Source of the DNA: Pseudomonadota bacterium
GTDB taxonomy: Bacteria; Pseudomonadota; Gammaproteobacteria; Burkholderiales; Burkholderiaceae_C
Assembly: GCA_018241895.1 (NCBI GenBank)
Contig: JAFECX010000015.1
Coordinates: forward strand, 1 to 48,699
Direction of reading: 5' to 3'
Length of the DNA: 48,699 nt
The notes beneath the pieces are model-generated. The model saw only the letters and a list, made by a program, of their open reading frames with translations, had not been told where the DNA came from and ran no database searches. A program made the translations under genes and the position numbers. Of the stretch, positions 31,547 through 41,352 are shown piece by piece. Each line of letters opens with the position of its first letter. The stretch's first letter is position 1.

Positions 31547-33010
31547 ATGCATCGCCAACCCCCATCCGACCTCGAAGCGGTGCTCGCCGCGCCTGCGCTC
31601 GCAGCGCGCGCGATGGACCTGCACAGTTTCGAGGGCCTGGCCTGCGCCCTCGTGCTCGGGCCGCGGGTCATCTCGCCGGCGGTCTGGCTGGGGTGGGTGT
31701 GGGATCGCGAGGAGGGCTGGCGGGCGCCCGAGTTCGCCGATCTCGAGCAGGCGAACGCGACGATGGGCGCGCTGATGCGGGCCTACAACGAGATTGCGCA
31801 GGCGCTGGGCCCCGCTGCCGCAGAGGACGCGGCCTTCGCGCCGTCGTTCCGCGGCGCCGGCGCGCAGGCGGTGGCGAGCTTTTGCGCTGGCGTGCTGCGG
31901 GGCATCGAACTGGCGCCCGACGACTGGGCGCCGCTCGAGGCCGAGCATCCGCAATGGTTGGAACGGCTGCGCCGCGCCGACGCATCGGCGGCCGAGATCG
32001 AGGCCCTGCTGCCGGCGCTGCGGCACTACTGGCGCGGCCGCAGCGACCGGTTGCAGCCGCTCCAGGCGGGGGGTCTGCGGGAGGAGTTGCGCGCGGCCTT
32101 CGAGTTCTTCCAGCGGCCGTTTCCGGGCGCAGCGGTGGCGCTCGCACACCGGCAGCGCGAGACGGTGGCCCCCTGGCTGCTGCAGGTGCTCGAAGACGTG
32201 GCGCGCGACCCCGAGCCGGCGCGCGACGGTGACTACACGTTTCACCACTTCGCGATGGTGCTGCTCGCATGCTGGCGCGACACGCGTGCCTGGCGCCCGC
32301 TGCTGGCCTGGGCGCGGCTGCCGTTCGAGGTGCTGGACGACATGCTCGGCGATGCGCTGCACGAGACGTACGGTCGCGCATTGGCCAGCGTGTGCGACGG
32401 CGACCTGGCGCCGCTGGCCGAGACGGTGCGCGCCGAGAGCGTCTCGCCCTGGGTGCGCATGGCGCTGCTCGAGGCCTGGCAGATCCGGGTCGTGGAAGGC
32501 GACGCCGCGCTCGCGCCTCTGGAAGACCTGCTGCTCGAGCTCGGCGCGCGCGATGCCGAGCGGCTCGCGGCCCGACCGCGTGAGCCGCACGCCATCGAGA
32601 TGATCGACGACATCGCCGGCCTGGCCTGCGATGTCGGCTCGCACCGGCTGGCCGCACGCGTGCGCGAGTGGTTCGATGCCGGACTGGTCGACGAGCGGAC
32701 GATCGACCGCGCCTTCTTCGAGCAGGAATTCGCGCGCACGCACGGGCAGCGGCTGCAGATGCTGCGCTCGCATCGACGCGGCTACATCACCGACGTCGAG
32801 GCCGAGTTCCGCTGGTGGGCCGGCTACTCCGAAGCCGAGGAAGGCGACGGGAGCGACGCCGACGACGGGGACTTCGGTGAGGTGATCGGGACGCAGCGCG
32901 AGCATCCGGCGCCGACGACCATCGTGCGCGATGCGCCGAAGATCGGCCGCAACGATCCCTGCCCCTGCGGCAGCGGCCGCAAGTACAAGAAGTGCCACGG
33001 CGCCCATTGA
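31547..33010 (+). CDS. UPF0149 + DUF1186-like + SEC-C protein (487 aa)
   Basis: Three parts can be seen. N-terminal (about 1-140): UPF0149/YecA-like helical domain with [17 protein letters not shown] and [12 protein letters not shown]. Middle (about 190-400): repeat helices rich in Trp/Leu/Glu resembling DUF1186 ([50 protein letters not shown]). C-terminal: acidic linker then the zinc motif [21 protein letters not shown]. Start at ATG 31547; the long open frame from 31424 adds residues without family character. It shares the SEC-C tail and the UPF0149 module with the protein at 12868. Cytoplasmic, function unknown; the domain names are from memory of patterns. Confidence 0.75.
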   Translation: MHRQPPSDLEAVLAAPALAARAMDLHSFEGLACALVLGPRVISPAVWLGWVWDREEGWRAPEFADLEQANATMGALMRAYNEIAQALGPAAAEDAAFAPSFRGAGAQAVASFCAGVLRGIELAPDDWAPLEAEHPQWLERLRRADASAAEIEALLPALRHYWRGRSDRLQPLQAGGLREELRAAFEFFQRPFPGAAVALAHRQRETVAPWLLQVLEDVARDPEPARDGDYTFHHFAMVLLACWRDTRAWRPLLAWARLPFEVLDDMLGDALHETYGRALASVCDGDLAPLAETVRAESVSPWVRMALLEAWQIRVVEGDAALAPLEDLLLELGARDAERLAARPREPHAIEMIDDIAGLACDVGSHRLAARVREWFDAGLVDERTIDRAFFEQEFARTHGQRLQMLRSHRRGYITDVEAEFRWWAGYSEAEEGDGSDADDGDFGEVIGTQREHPAPTTIVRDAPKIGRNDPCPCGSGRKYKKCHGAH

Positions 33011-33033
33011 GCGGGCGGCGCAACGTCTTTGCC

Positions 33034-35349
33034 ATGCCTGACCTGTTCGACCCCCCGCCCGCCGATCCGGCCGATCCGGCCGAGAGGCTGCCGCTGGCCG
33101 ACTACGCGCAGCGCGCCTACCTCGAATACGCGCTGTCCGTCGTCAAGGGCCGCGCGCTGCCCGACCTGTGCGACGGCAACAAGCCCGTGCAGCGGCGCAT
33201 CCTGTACGCGATGCACCGCATGGGCCTGTCGTACAGCGGCGCCTCCGGTGCCAAGCCGGTCAAGAGCGCGCGCGTCGTCGGCGACGTGCTCGGCCGCTAC
33301 CACCCGCACGGCGACACCGCGGCCTACGACGCGCTGGTGCGCATGGCGCAGGGCTTCAGCCAGCGCTATCCGCTCGTCGACGGCCAGGGCAACTTCGGCA
33401 GCCGCGACGGCGACGGCGCGGCGGCGATGCGCTACACCGAGGCGCGGCTGGCGCCGATCGCACGCCTCGTGCTCGACGAGATCGACGAGGGCACGGTCGA
33501 CTTCCAGCCCAACTACGACGGCAGCACCGAGGAGCCCAGGCAACTGCCGGCGCGGCTGCCGTTCGTGCTGCTCAACGGCGCATCGGGCATCGCGGTCGGC
33601 CTGGCCACCGAGATCCCGAGCCACAACCTGCGCGAGGTGGCCGCGGCGGCGGTGGCGCTGCTGAAGGACGACCGCCTCGCCGACGAGGAACTGCACGCGC
33701 TGCTGCCGGCGCCCGACTTTCCCGGCGGCGGCCAGATCATCAGCGCCTCCGCCGACATCCGCGAGGCCTACCGCTGTGGCCGCGGCAGCCTGAAGGTGCG
33801 TGCCCGCTGGAGCATCGAGGAGCTGGCGCGCGGCCAGTGGCAGCTCGTCGTCACCGAGCTGCCGCCCGGCGCCAGCGCGGCCAGGGTGCTCGAAGAGGTC
33901 GAGGAGCTGACGAACCCCAAGGTCAAGACCGGCAAGAAGGCGCTCGCGCAGGAGCAGGTGCAGCTCAAGGCGGCCGTGCTGGCCGTGCTCGACGCGGTGC
34001 GCGACGAGAGCAGCAAGGACGCACCGGTGCGCCTGGTGTTCGAGCCGCGCAGCCGCAGCGTGGAGCCCGCCGAGCTGGCGACGACGCTGCTCGCGCACAC
34101 CAGCCTCGAGAGCAGCGTGCCGCTCAACCTCACGATGGTCGGGCGCGACGGCCGCCCGGTGCAAAAGGGCCTGCGCACGATCCTGCGCGAGTGGCTCGAC
34201 TTCCGCCTCGTCACCGTGGAGCGGCGCCCGCGGCATCGCCTGGCCAGGGTGCTCGAGCGCATCCACGTGCTCGAAGGCCGGCAGCTCGTGCTGCTGAACA
34301 TCGACGAGGTGATCCGCATCATCCGCGCCAGCGACGAACCGAAGCCGGCGCTCGTCGAGCGCTTCGGGCTCAGCGAGCGGCAGGCCGAGGACATCCTCGA
34401 GATCCGCCTGCGCCAGCTGGCGCGCCTGGAAGCCATCAAGATCGAGCAGGAACTGAAGGATCTGCGCGCCGAGCAAGGCCGGCTCGAGGACATCCTCGGC
34501 AGCCCGGCGGCGCTCGGGCGCACGGTGGCGCGCGAGATCGAGGCCGACGCCAAGGCCTTCGGCGACGCGCGGCGCACGCTGGTGCAGGAGGAGAAGAGGG
34601 CGGTCGCCGAGATCAGGGTCGTCGACGAACCGGTGACGGTGGTCGCGAGCACGAAGGGCTGGGTGCGCGCGTTGAAGGGTCACGAGATCGACGCCGGCGC
34701 GCTGCAGTTCAAGCCGGGCGACGCGCTCTATGGCACGTTCGCCTGCCGCAGCGTCGACGCACTGGTGGTGCTGGGCAGCAACGGCCGCGCGTACAGCGTG
34801 GCCGTGTCGGCGCTGCCCGGCGGGCGCGGCGACGGCCAGCCGATCACGACGCTCGTCGATGTCGAATCCGGCACGCAGCCGGTGCACTACTTCGCCGGCG
34901 CGGCCGAGACGACGCTGCTGCTGGCCCACAGCGGCGGCTTCGGCCTGCTGGCGCGCGCGGGCGACCTGCAGGGGCGCAACCGCGGCGGCAAGAGCTTCCT
35001 GTCACTGGAGGCCGGCGAGCACGTGCTGCCGCCGGCCGTGGTGGCGGCCGGCCACACGCAGGTGGCCTGCCTGGCGCTGGACGGCCGGCTGCTCGTCTTT
35101 GCGCTCGCGCAGCTGAAGCTGCAGCCCAGCGGCGGGCGCGGGCTGACGCTGATGGCGGTCGATGCGGCCGCGCCGGTGGTCTCGGTCGCAAGCTGTGGCG
35201 CCACGCTGCGCGTGCAGGGCACCGGCCGCGGCGGCAGGCCCAAGGAGGAGGTGCTCGGCGCGGCGGCGCTGGCCGGGCACGCGGGCCGACGCGCGCGCAA
35301 GGGCCACAAGGTGGCCGGCTTCGTGAAGGCCTTGCGCGTGCTGCCCTGA
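33034..35349 (+). CDS. parC: DNA topoisomerase IV subunit A (ParC)
   Basis: Breakage-reunion subunit of topoisomerase IV. 771 residues. Winged-helix region: [49 protein letters not shown], and the active-site Tyr in [10 protein letters not shown]. The C-terminal half carries a degenerate beta-pinwheel with [19 protein letters not shown] and ends [16 protein letters not shown], as in ParC rather than GyrA. The quinolone-determining positions read Thr and Asp in GDTAAYDA, where enteric ParC has Ser and Glu; this is noted only as natural variation. Starts 23 bp after the SEC-C gene. ParE is 7 kb upstream. Confidence 0.95.
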   Translation: MPDLFDPPPADPADPAERLPLADYAQRAYLEYALSVVKGRALPDLCDGNKPVQRRILYAMHRMGLSYSGASGAKPVKSARVVGDVLGRYHPHGDTAAYDALVRMAQGFSQRYPLVDGQGNFGSRDGDGAAAMRYTEARLAPIARLVLDEIDEGTVDFQPNYDGSTEEPRQLPARLPFVLLNGASGIAVGLATEIPSHNLREVAAAAVALLKDDRLADEELHALLPAPDFPGGGQIISASADIREAYRCGRGSLKVRARWSIEELARGQWQLVVTELPPGASAARVLEEVEELTNPKVKTGKKALAQEQVQLKAAVLAVLDAVRDESSKDAPVRLVFEPRSRSVEPAELATTLLAHTSLESSVPLNLTMVGRDGRPVQKGLRTILREWLDFRLVTVERRPRHRLARVLERIHVLEGRQLVLLNIDEVIRIIRASDEPKPALVERFGLSERQAEDILEIRLRQLARLEAIKIEQELKDLRAEQGRLEDILGSPAALGRTVAREIEADAKAFGDARRTLVQEEKRAVAEIRVVDEPVTVVASTKGWVRALKGHEIDAGALQFKPGDALYGTFACRSVDALVVLGSNGRAYSVAVSALPGGRGDGQPITTLVDVESGTQPVHYFAGAAETTLLLAHSGGFGLLARAGDLQGRNRGGKSFLSLEAGEHVLPPAVVAAGHTQVACLALDGRLLVFALAQLKLQPSGGRGLTLMAVDAAAPVVSVASCGATLRVQGTGRGGRPKEEVLGAAALAGHAGRRARKGHKVAGFVKALRVLP

Positions 35350-35399
35350 TCGCGTGCGGGTACTCGGCGGCCGCTCGCGTGCCCGCGCGACCCGCGCGC

Positions 35400-35405
35400 T
35401 AGACT
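35400..35405 (+). promoter_or_regulatory. Candidate -10 box TAGACT upstream of the oxidoreductase operon
   Basis: Lies 86 bases before the GTG start at 35492. No -35 was recognised. The leader between is GC-rich with no evident aptamer. Confidence 0.35.
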
Positions 35406-35491
35406 GCGCGCCCTATCGAGACCGAGCCCATAGCCGAGAGCCGCGCCGCCGCCGCGGCGCGCGCCGCCCGCCGGCGCGGCAAGGAGACCCC

Positions 35492-37339
35492 GTGCAACCG
35501 ACGAACGCGAACGACCCGGCCTATTTCCACAAGGTCGTGGATTGCCAATGGGCCTGCCCCTCGCACACGCCCGTGCCCGAGTACATCCGCCTCATCGCCC
35601 AGGGCCGCTACGACCAGGCCTACATGGTCAACTGGGTGAGCAACGTCTTTCCCGGCATCCTGGGGCGCACCTGCGACCGCCCGTGCGAGCCGGCGTGCCG
35701 GCGCAGCCGCGTCGAGGAGAAGAACCTCGAGCGCCCCGAGCCGGTGGCGATCTGCCGCCTGAAGCGCGTGGCTGCCGATCACAAGGGCGGTGACGTGCGC
35801 GCGATGATGCCGCTGCCGGTGCCCCGGCATCAGCGCAATGGCAAGAGGGTGGCCTGCGTCGGTGCCGGCCCGGCCTCGCTCACGGTGGCGCGCGACCTCG
35901 CCAGCCAGGGCTACGCGGTGACGGTGTTCGACGGCGAGAAGAAGGCCGGCGGCTTCATGCGCACGCAGGTGCCGCGCTTCCGGCTGCCCGAGGAGGTGAT
36001 CGACGAGGAGGTCGACTGGATCTTCCGCCTCGGCGTCGACTTCCGCCCGGGCCAACGCATCGACTCGATGAAGGCGCTGCTGGCCGAGGACTGGGACGCG
36101 GTGTTCGTCGGCAGCGGCGCGCCGCGCGGGCGCGACCTGCGGCTGCCCGGCCGCGACGAGGCGGCGGCGCAGATCCACATCGGCCTGGACTGGCTGGCCT
36201 CGGTCTACTTCGGGCACGTCAAGCGGGTCGGCAAGCGCGTCATCGTGCTCGGCGGCGGCAACACGGCGATGGACTGCTGCCGCAGCGCGCGCCGCCTCGG
36301 CGCCGACGACGTGAAGGTCGTCGTGCGCAGCACCTACGAGGACATGAAGGCCTCGCCGTGGGAGAAGGAGGACGCCGAGCACGAAGGCATCCCGATCCTT
36401 GCGTGCCACAGCCCGAAGGCCTTCGTGCACGAAGGCGGCAGGCTGGTGGCGATGTGCTTCGAGCGCGTGCGCTCGGTCTACGACGAGCAGGGCCGGCGCA
36501 CGCTGGTGCCGACCGGCGAGCCCGACGTGGTCTTCGGGTGCGACGAGGTGCTGGTGGCGGTGGGGCAGGAGAACGCCTTCCCGTGGATCGAGCGCGACGC
36601 CGGCATCGCGTTCGACGAGTGGGGCATGCCGGTGCTCGACCAGACCACCTTCCAGGCCAGCGTGCCGCGCGTCTTCTTCGGCGGCGACGCGGCCTTCGGC
36701 CCCAAGAACATCATTACCGCGGTCGCGCACGGGCACGAGGCGGCGGTGTCGATCGACCGCCACTGCCACGGCGAGGACGTGCGCCGGCGCCCGCCGCCGT
36801 ACACCAATCTCGTGTCGCAGAAGATGGGCATCCACGAGTGGAGCTACGACAACGCGCCGACCGAGGATGCGCGCTTCAAGGTGCCGTGGGCGAGCAAGGA
36901 CAGGACGCTCGCGAGCATGAGCGTCGAGGTCGAGCTCGGCTTCGATCTCGAGACCGCGTTCAAGGAGGCCGAGCGCTGCCTGAACTGCGACGTGCAGACG
37001 GTGTTCACCGACAAGCTGTGCATCGAGTGCGACGCCTGCGTCGACATCTGCCCGATGGACTGCATCACCTACACCGCCAACGGCGACGAGGACGATCTGC
37101 GCGCCCGGCTCGAGGCGCCGGCCGGGAACCGCGATCAGGCGCTGTACGTCAGCGGCACCCTGAAGACCGGCCGCGTGATGGTCAAGGACGAGGACGTGTG
37201 CCTGCACTGCGGCCTGTGTGCCGAGCGCTGCCCGACCGGCGCCTGGGACATGCAGAAGTTCACCTTCATCACCGCCAAGGCGGGCCCGGCGAGCCGCGAT
37301 CTCGGGCCGGTGCGCAAGGCGCAGGAGAAAGCCGCATGA
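35492..37339 (+). CDS. FAD/NAD(P)-dependent, multi-Fe-S oxidoreductase (KorC-like electron carrier)
   Basis: Probably moves electrons between NAD(P)H and the ferredoxin-type 2-oxoacid oxidoreductase encoded next. 615 residues from GTG 35492, preceded by AAGGAG. N-terminal Cys clusters like glutamate synthase small subunit/dihydropyrimidine dehydrogenase (CQWACPSHTPV, CDRPCEPACRR); FAD site VACVGAGPASLTVARDL; NADPH site VIVLGGGNTAMDCCRSARRLG; C-terminal two [4Fe-4S] ferredoxin repeats (CIECDACVDICPMDCI and CLHCGLCAERCPTGAWD). The same three-gene arrangement is known from the KorABC system of Thauera aromatica. Its stop overlaps the next ATG as ATGA, so the operon is tightly coupled. Confidence 0.87.
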   Translation: MQPTNANDPAYFHKVVDCQWACPSHTPVPEYIRLIAQGRYDQAYMVNWVSNVFPGILGRTCDRPCEPACRRSRVEEKNLERPEPVAICRLKRVAADHKGGDVRAMMPLPVPRHQRNGKRVACVGAGPASLTVARDLASQGYAVTVFDGEKKAGGFMRTQVPRFRLPEEVIDEEVDWIFRLGVDFRPGQRIDSMKALLAEDWDAVFVGSGAPRGRDLRLPGRDEAAAQIHIGLDWLASVYFGHVKRVGKRVIVLGGGNTAMDCCRSARRLGADDVKVVVRSTYEDMKASPWEKEDAEHEGIPILACHSPKAFVHEGGRLVAMCFERVRSVYDEQGRRTLVPTGEPDVVFGCDEVLVAVGQENAFPWIERDAGIAFDEWGMPVLDQTTFQASVPRVFFGGDAAFGPKNIITAVAHGHEAAVSIDRHCHGEDVRRRPPPYTNLVSQKMGIHEWSYDNAPTEDARFKVPWASKDRTLASMSVEVELGFDLETAFKEAERCLNCDVQTVFTDKLCIECDACVDICPMDCITYTANGDEDDLRARLEAPAGNRDQALYVSGTLKTGRVMVKDEDVCLHCGLCAERCPTGAWDMQKFTFITAKAGPASRDLGPVRKAQEKAA

Positions 37340-39201
37340 TCATCAAGCGCATCGAGGCGGTGAACGACTTCGTCGTCAAGTTCGCCAACATCAACGGCTC
37401 GGGATCGGCCAGCGCCAACGAGCTGCTGGCCAAGAGCATCCTGCGCATGGGCGTGCCGGTGAGCCCGCGCAACATCTTCCCGAGCAACATCCAGGGCCTG
37501 CCCACCTGGTACGAGGTGCGCGTGAGCGAGCGCGGCTGGCTCGGGCGGCGCGGCGGCGTCGACATGATGGTGGCGATGAACCCGCAGACCTGGGAGCGCG
37601 ACGTGGCCGAGGTCGACTCCGGCGGCTACCTCTTCTACGACAGCACGCGGCCGATGCCCAGGTCGGCGTTCCGCGACGACCTCACCGTGATCGGCATGCC
37701 GGTGACGGCGATCTGCAACGCGACCTACGAAGACCCACGCCAGCGCACGCTGTTCAAGAACATCATGGTGCTGGGGGCGCTCGCGGTGCTGATGGACGTC
37801 GACCTGGCGGTGGTCGAGAAACTGCTCGGCGAGCAGTACCGCGGCAAGGAGCGGCTGCTCGAGAGCAACATCCGCGCCCTGCAGTCGGGCGCGAGCTTCG
37901 TGCGCGAGCACCTGTCGCCGCCCAGGCACCCCGGCGTGGGCCTGCGCGTGCGGCGCTCGAATGCCGTCGGCGAGCGCATCTTCGTCGACGGCAACAGCGC
38001 CGCCGCGCTGGGCTGCGTGTACGGCGGCGCCACCGTGTGCGCCTGGTACCCGATCACGCCCAGCTCGTCGGTGGCGGAGATGTTCGCCTCGTACTGCAAG
38101 AAGCTGCGCCACGACCCGGACACGGGCGAGGCGCGCTACGCCATCGTGCAGGCCGAGGACGAGATCGCCTCGATCGGCATGGTGGTGGGCGCGGGCTGGA
38201 ACGGCGCGCGCGCCTTCACCGCCACCTCGGGCCCCGGCGTGAGCCTGATGACCGAGTTCATCGGGCTGGCCTACTTCGCCGAGATCCCGGTCACGATCAT
38301 CGACGTGCAGCGCGGCGGCCCGAGCACCGGCATGCCCACGCGCACGCAGCAGGCCGACCTCGTGAGCAGCGCCTACGCCAGCCACGGCGACACCAAGCAT
38401 GTGCTGCTGCTGCCCGAGGATCCGCACGAGTGCTTCGAGTTCGCCGCCACCGCGCTCGACCTGGCCGACCGGCTGCAGACGCCGGTGTTCGTGATGACCG
38501 ACCTGGACATCGGCATGAACCAGCGCCTGAGCGCACCCTTTGCGTGGGCCGAGGGCCGCCGCTACGACCGCGGCAAGGTCATGACGGCGGCCGAGCTCGA
38601 GGCCGGCCGCGACTTCGGCCGCTACAAGGACGTCGACGGCGACGGCATCCCGTGGCGCACGCTGCCCGGCACGCACCCCACGAAGGGCAGCTACTTCACG
38701 CGCGGCACGACGCGCGACCCCTACGCGCGCTACAGCGAGGCCGGGCCCGACTACGTCTACAACGTCGAGCGGCTGCTGAAGAAGTTCCAGACCGCCGCCA
38801 CGCTGGTGCCGGCGCCGCAGGTGCGCGCGGCCGGGCGCAAGACGCGCCTGGGCGTCGTCTACTTCGGCAGCACCGGCGCGGCGATGGACGAGGCGCTGGA
38901 GGCGCTGGCCGCCGACGGCATCCACCTCGACGCGATGCGGCTGCGCGCGTTCCCGTTCCCGCCCAGCGTGGCCGAGTTCGTCGAGTCGCACGACCACGTC
39001 TTCGTCGTCGAGCAGAACCGCGACGCGCAGATGCGCACGCTGCTCGTCAACGAGCTCGAGTTCGATCCGCTGCGCCTGGTGCCGATCCTGCACTTCGACG
39101 GCACGCCGATCACGGCGCGCTTCGTCACGCAGACCATCACCAAGCAGGTGCACGCGCTGGCGGTGGCGCCGCGCACGCATCGCCAGGAGCACGCCAAGTG
39201 A
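37336..39201 (+). CDS. 2-oxoacid:ferredoxin oxidoreductase, fused gamma-alpha subunit
   Basis: 621 residues. The N-terminal gamma domain (about 1-190) has ANINGSGSASANELLAKSILRMG and the CoA-binding region; the alpha domain (from about 215) has CAWYPITPSSSVAEMF, QAEDEIASIGMVVGAGWNGARAFTATSGPG, and the hallmark VQRGGPSTGMPTRTQQADL. It pairs with the beta subunit at 39198 to decarboxylate a 2-oxoacid (2-oxoglutarate is my best guess from the Kor likeness) to acyl-CoA while reducing ferredoxin, or the reverse carboxylation. ATG overlaps the previous stop; its own stop overlaps the beta GTG. Confidence 0.9.
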   Translation: MIIKRIEAVNDFVVKFANINGSGSASANELLAKSILRMGVPVSPRNIFPSNIQGLPTWYEVRVSERGWLGRRGGVDMMVAMNPQTWERDVAEVDSGGYLFYDSTRPMPRSAFRDDLTVIGMPVTAICNATYEDPRQRTLFKNIMVLGALAVLMDVDLAVVEKLLGEQYRGKERLLESNIRALQSGASFVREHLSPPRHPGVGLRVRRSNAVGERIFVDGNSAAALGCVYGGATVCAWYPITPSSSVAEMFASYCKKLRHDPDTGEARYAIVQAEDEIASIGMVVGAGWNGARAFTATSGPGVSLMTEFIGLAYFAEIPVTIIDVQRGGPSTGMPTRTQQADLVSSAYASHGDTKHVLLLPEDPHECFEFAATALDLADRLQTPVFVMTDLDIGMNQRLSAPFAWAEGRRYDRGKVMTAAELEAGRDFGRYKDVDGDGIPWRTLPGTHPTKGSYFTRGTTRDPYARYSEAGPDYVYNVERLLKKFQTAATLVPAPQVRAAGRKTRLGVVYFGSTGAAMDEALEALAADGIHLDAMRLRAFPFPPSVAEFVESHDHVFVVEQNRDAQMRTLLVNELEFDPLRLVPILHFDGTPITARFVTQTITKQVHALAVAPRTHRQEHAK

Positions 39202-40253
39202 CCTACATCGCCAAGCCCCGGCTGCACCATCCGACGCTCGAGCGCAACGAAGTCGGCTACACGCGGCGCGACTACGAAGGCAAGGTCAGCACGCTGTGCG
39301 CCGGCTGCGGCCACGACAGCATCAGCGCGGCCATCGTGCAGGCGTGCTGGGAGCTCGACATCGAGCCGCACCGCGTGGCCAAGCTGTCGGGCATCGGCTG
39401 CTCGAGCAAGACGCCCGACTACTTCCTCGGCGCCAGCCACGGCTTCAACAGCGTGCACGGGCGCATGCCGAGCGTGCTCACCGGCGCGGCGCTGGCCAAC
39501 CGCGAGCTGTTGTACCTGGGCGTCAGCGGCGACGGCGACTCGGCCTCGATCGGCCTGGGCCAGTTCGCGCACTCGCTGCGCCGCGGCGTGCGCATGGTCT
39601 ACATCGTCGAGAACAACGGCGTGTACGGCCTGACCAAGGGCCAGTTCAGCGCCACCGCCGACCGCGGCAGCAAGAGCAAGAAGGGCGTCGTCAACACCGA
39701 CAACGCGATCGACATGGTGGGCCTGGCGCTGCAGCTGGGCGCCACCTACGTCGCGCGCAGCTTCTCGGGCGACAAGGCGCAGCTGGTGCCGCTCGTCAAG
39801 GGCGCCATCGGCCACGGCGGCGCGGCGCTGCTCGACGTCATCAGCCCCTGCGTCGCCTTCAACAACCACCCGGGCAGCACGCGCAGCTACGACTACGTGC
39901 GCGAGCACAACGAGGCCGTGAGCCGCGTCGACTTCATCGATCTGGCGCCGGAGATCAAGGCCGCTCCCGGGCCCGGCGAGGTGCTCGAGCTGCCGCAGCC
40001 CGACGGCAGCGTCATGCGGCTGCGCAAGCTGCATGCCGAGCACGACCCCACCGATCGCGTGGCCGCGCTCACTCTCGTGCAGAAGCTGTACGCGCGCGGC
40101 GAGCTGGCGACCGGGCTGCTGTACGTCGACCCGGCGGCGGGCGACCTGCATCGGCACCTCGGGACGGTGCGCCAGCCGCTGAACACGCTGGACGTTGCCG
40201 AGCTGTGTCCCGGCGCGGCGGCGCTCGAAAAGATCAACGCCGGGCTGCGCTGA
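39198..40253 (+). CDS. 2-oxoacid:ferredoxin oxidoreductase, beta (thiamine diphosphate) subunit
   Basis: 351 residues from GTG 39198 (GTGA overlap with the alpha stop, AGGAG eight bases upstream). Fe-S cysteines in CAGCGHDSISAAI, GIGCSSKTPDYF and SPCVAFNNHPG; the thiamine diphosphate/Mg motif GVSGDGDSASIGLGQ with VENNGVYGLTKGQ about 30 residues later. Together these are diagnostic of the OFOR beta subunit. Substrate specificity within the family (2-oxoglutarate, pyruvate, indolepyruvate) cannot be fixed from sequence; the Lys/Thr rich SKSKKG region fits 2-oxoglutarate-type enzymes only loosely. Confidence 0.92.
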   Translation: MTYIAKPRLHHPTLERNEVGYTRRDYEGKVSTLCAGCGHDSISAAIVQACWELDIEPHRVAKLSGIGCSSKTPDYFLGASHGFNSVHGRMPSVLTGAALANRELLYLGVSGDGDSASIGLGQFAHSLRRGVRMVYIVENNGVYGLTKGQFSATADRGSKSKKGVVNTDNAIDMVGLALQLGATYVARSFSGDKAQLVPLVKGAIGHGGAALLDVISPCVAFNNHPGSTRSYDYVREHNEAVSRVDFIDLAPEIKAAPGPGEVLELPQPDGSVMRLRKLHAEHDPTDRVAALTLVQKLYARGELATGLLYVDPAAGDLHRHLGTVRQPLNTLDVAELCPGAAALEKINAGLR

Positions 40254-40308
40254 CGGTGCGCGGCTTGCGCCGCTTGCCGCAGTTGCCGCGGCAGCCGCGC
40301 CGGCGGCG

Positions 40309-40788
40309 TCAGCGTCCGCGCAGCAGCCACGCAGCGGCGAGCGCGACGGCCACGAACAACGCCAGGCTGTAGAACTCGTACGGCACGCCAAGCAGCCGCA
40401 CCGCGGCATCGGCGCAGCTGGCCCAGGGCGCGAAGACCTGCGGCCAGGCTTCGTCCAGGCCGCTGGCGCTCAAGATGCGGTCGGCGAGCGTGAGGTTGCA
40501 GCTCGCGCTGGCGGCAGCGACGAAGTGCTGGTACAGCGCAGCCGCGATGCCGGCGACGGCGAGCGTCGCGGCGAGCAGCGCGCCGCCTTTGCGCAGCCCG
40601 CGCTGCGGCAGCAGCGCCGCCGGCAGCACGACGAGCGCGATGACGACGAAGACGAGCCGCTGCAGCACGCACCACGGGCAGGGCATCATGCCCAGCCCGT
40701 GCTGCGTGTACAGCGCCAGCGCGACCGCCGCCGCGCACAGCAAGGCGATGGCCGCGAACGGGCCTCGCCCTTCACGCCACGGGCTCAC
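40309..40788 (-). CDS. dsbB: Disulfide bond formation protein DsbB
   Basis: Inner-membrane quinone reductase that re-oxidises DsbA. 159 residues from GTG 40788, whose GTGA overlaps the RidA stop. Four hydrophobic helices; first periplasmic loop with MPCPWCVLQR (CxxC) and second loop with ASCNLTLAD and PWASCADA as the other Cys pair. All four catalytic cysteines are present. Co-transcribed with the RidA homologue upstream. Confidence 0.92.
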   Translation of the reverse strand: MSPWREGRGPFAAIALLCAAAVALALYTQHGLGMMPCPWCVLQRLVFVVIALVVLPAALLPQRGLRKGGALLAATLAVAGIAAALYQHFVAAASASCNLTLADRILSASGLDEAWPQVFAPWASCADAAVRLLGVPYEFYSLALFVAVALAAAWLLRGR

Positions 40789-41246
40789 TGCAGCTCGGCG
40801 ACGAGCTCGATCTCGACGCAGGCGCCCAGCGGGATCTGCGCCACGCCGAAGGCGCTGCGCGCATGCGCGCCGATCTCGGGCCCGAAGACCCGCACCAGCA
40901 GCTCGCTGCAGCCGTTGGTCACCAGGTGCTGCTCGGTGAAGCCGGCGACGCTGTTGACCAGGCTCATGACCTTGACGATGCGCCTGACGCGGCCCAGGTC
41001 GCCGCCGGCAGCCGCCTGCAGCGTGCCCAGCAGATCGACGGCGACGGCGCGTGCCGCGGCCTGGCCGTCGGCCGTGGCGAGGGTGGCGCCGAGCTGGCCG
41101 ACCCAGGGCCTGCCGTCCTTCTTCGCGATGTGGCCCGACAGGAAGACGAGGTTGCCGCTGCGCACGTACGGCACGTAGGCCGCGGCCGGCGTGGCCACCG
41201 CGGGCAGCGTGATGCCGAGGGCGGCGAGGTGTTCGTTGATGGTCAT
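40785..41246 (-). CDS. RidA/YjgF-family protein retaining the canonical arginine
   Basis: 153 residues. Family marks: GNLVFLSGHIAKKDGRPWVGQLG, GRVRRIVKVMSLVNSVAGFTEQHLV and AHARSAFGVAQIPLGACVEIEL, in which the Arg of HARSAFGVAQ aligns with the substrate-binding Arg of active imine deaminases. This contrasts with the homologue at 7325. In operon with dsbB (4-bp overlap). Divergent from comEC. Confidence 0.87.
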   Translation of the reverse strand: MTINEHLAALGITLPAVATPAAAYVPYVRSGNLVFLSGHIAKKDGRPWVGQLGATLATADGQAAARAVAVDLLGTLQAAAGGDLGRVRRIVKVMSLVNSVAGFTEQHLVTNGCSELLVRVFGPEIGAHARSAFGVAQIPLGACVEIELVAELQ

Positions 41247-41352
41247 GGCTGGCGGCGGTCGCGCCGGCCGGCGTGCCGGCGCGCACCCCCCGATGGGTGA
41301 CCCGCGTGGGGACGATGCCCGATGCTACATCGCGTGCCTACAGTGCATCGGC

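Noticed and set aside
33034..35349. Thr and Asp at the ParC positions linked to quinolone resistance in enteric bacteria.
   Set aside because: Such residues can be the natural state in this lineage; without relatives to compare there is no basis for a resistance claim.
37135..39192. A 685-codon open frame antisense to the 2-oxoacid oxidoreductase alpha gene.
   Set aside because: Composition is that of a GC-rich antisense shadow, and the sense frame is a complete conserved enzyme with coupled overlaps.
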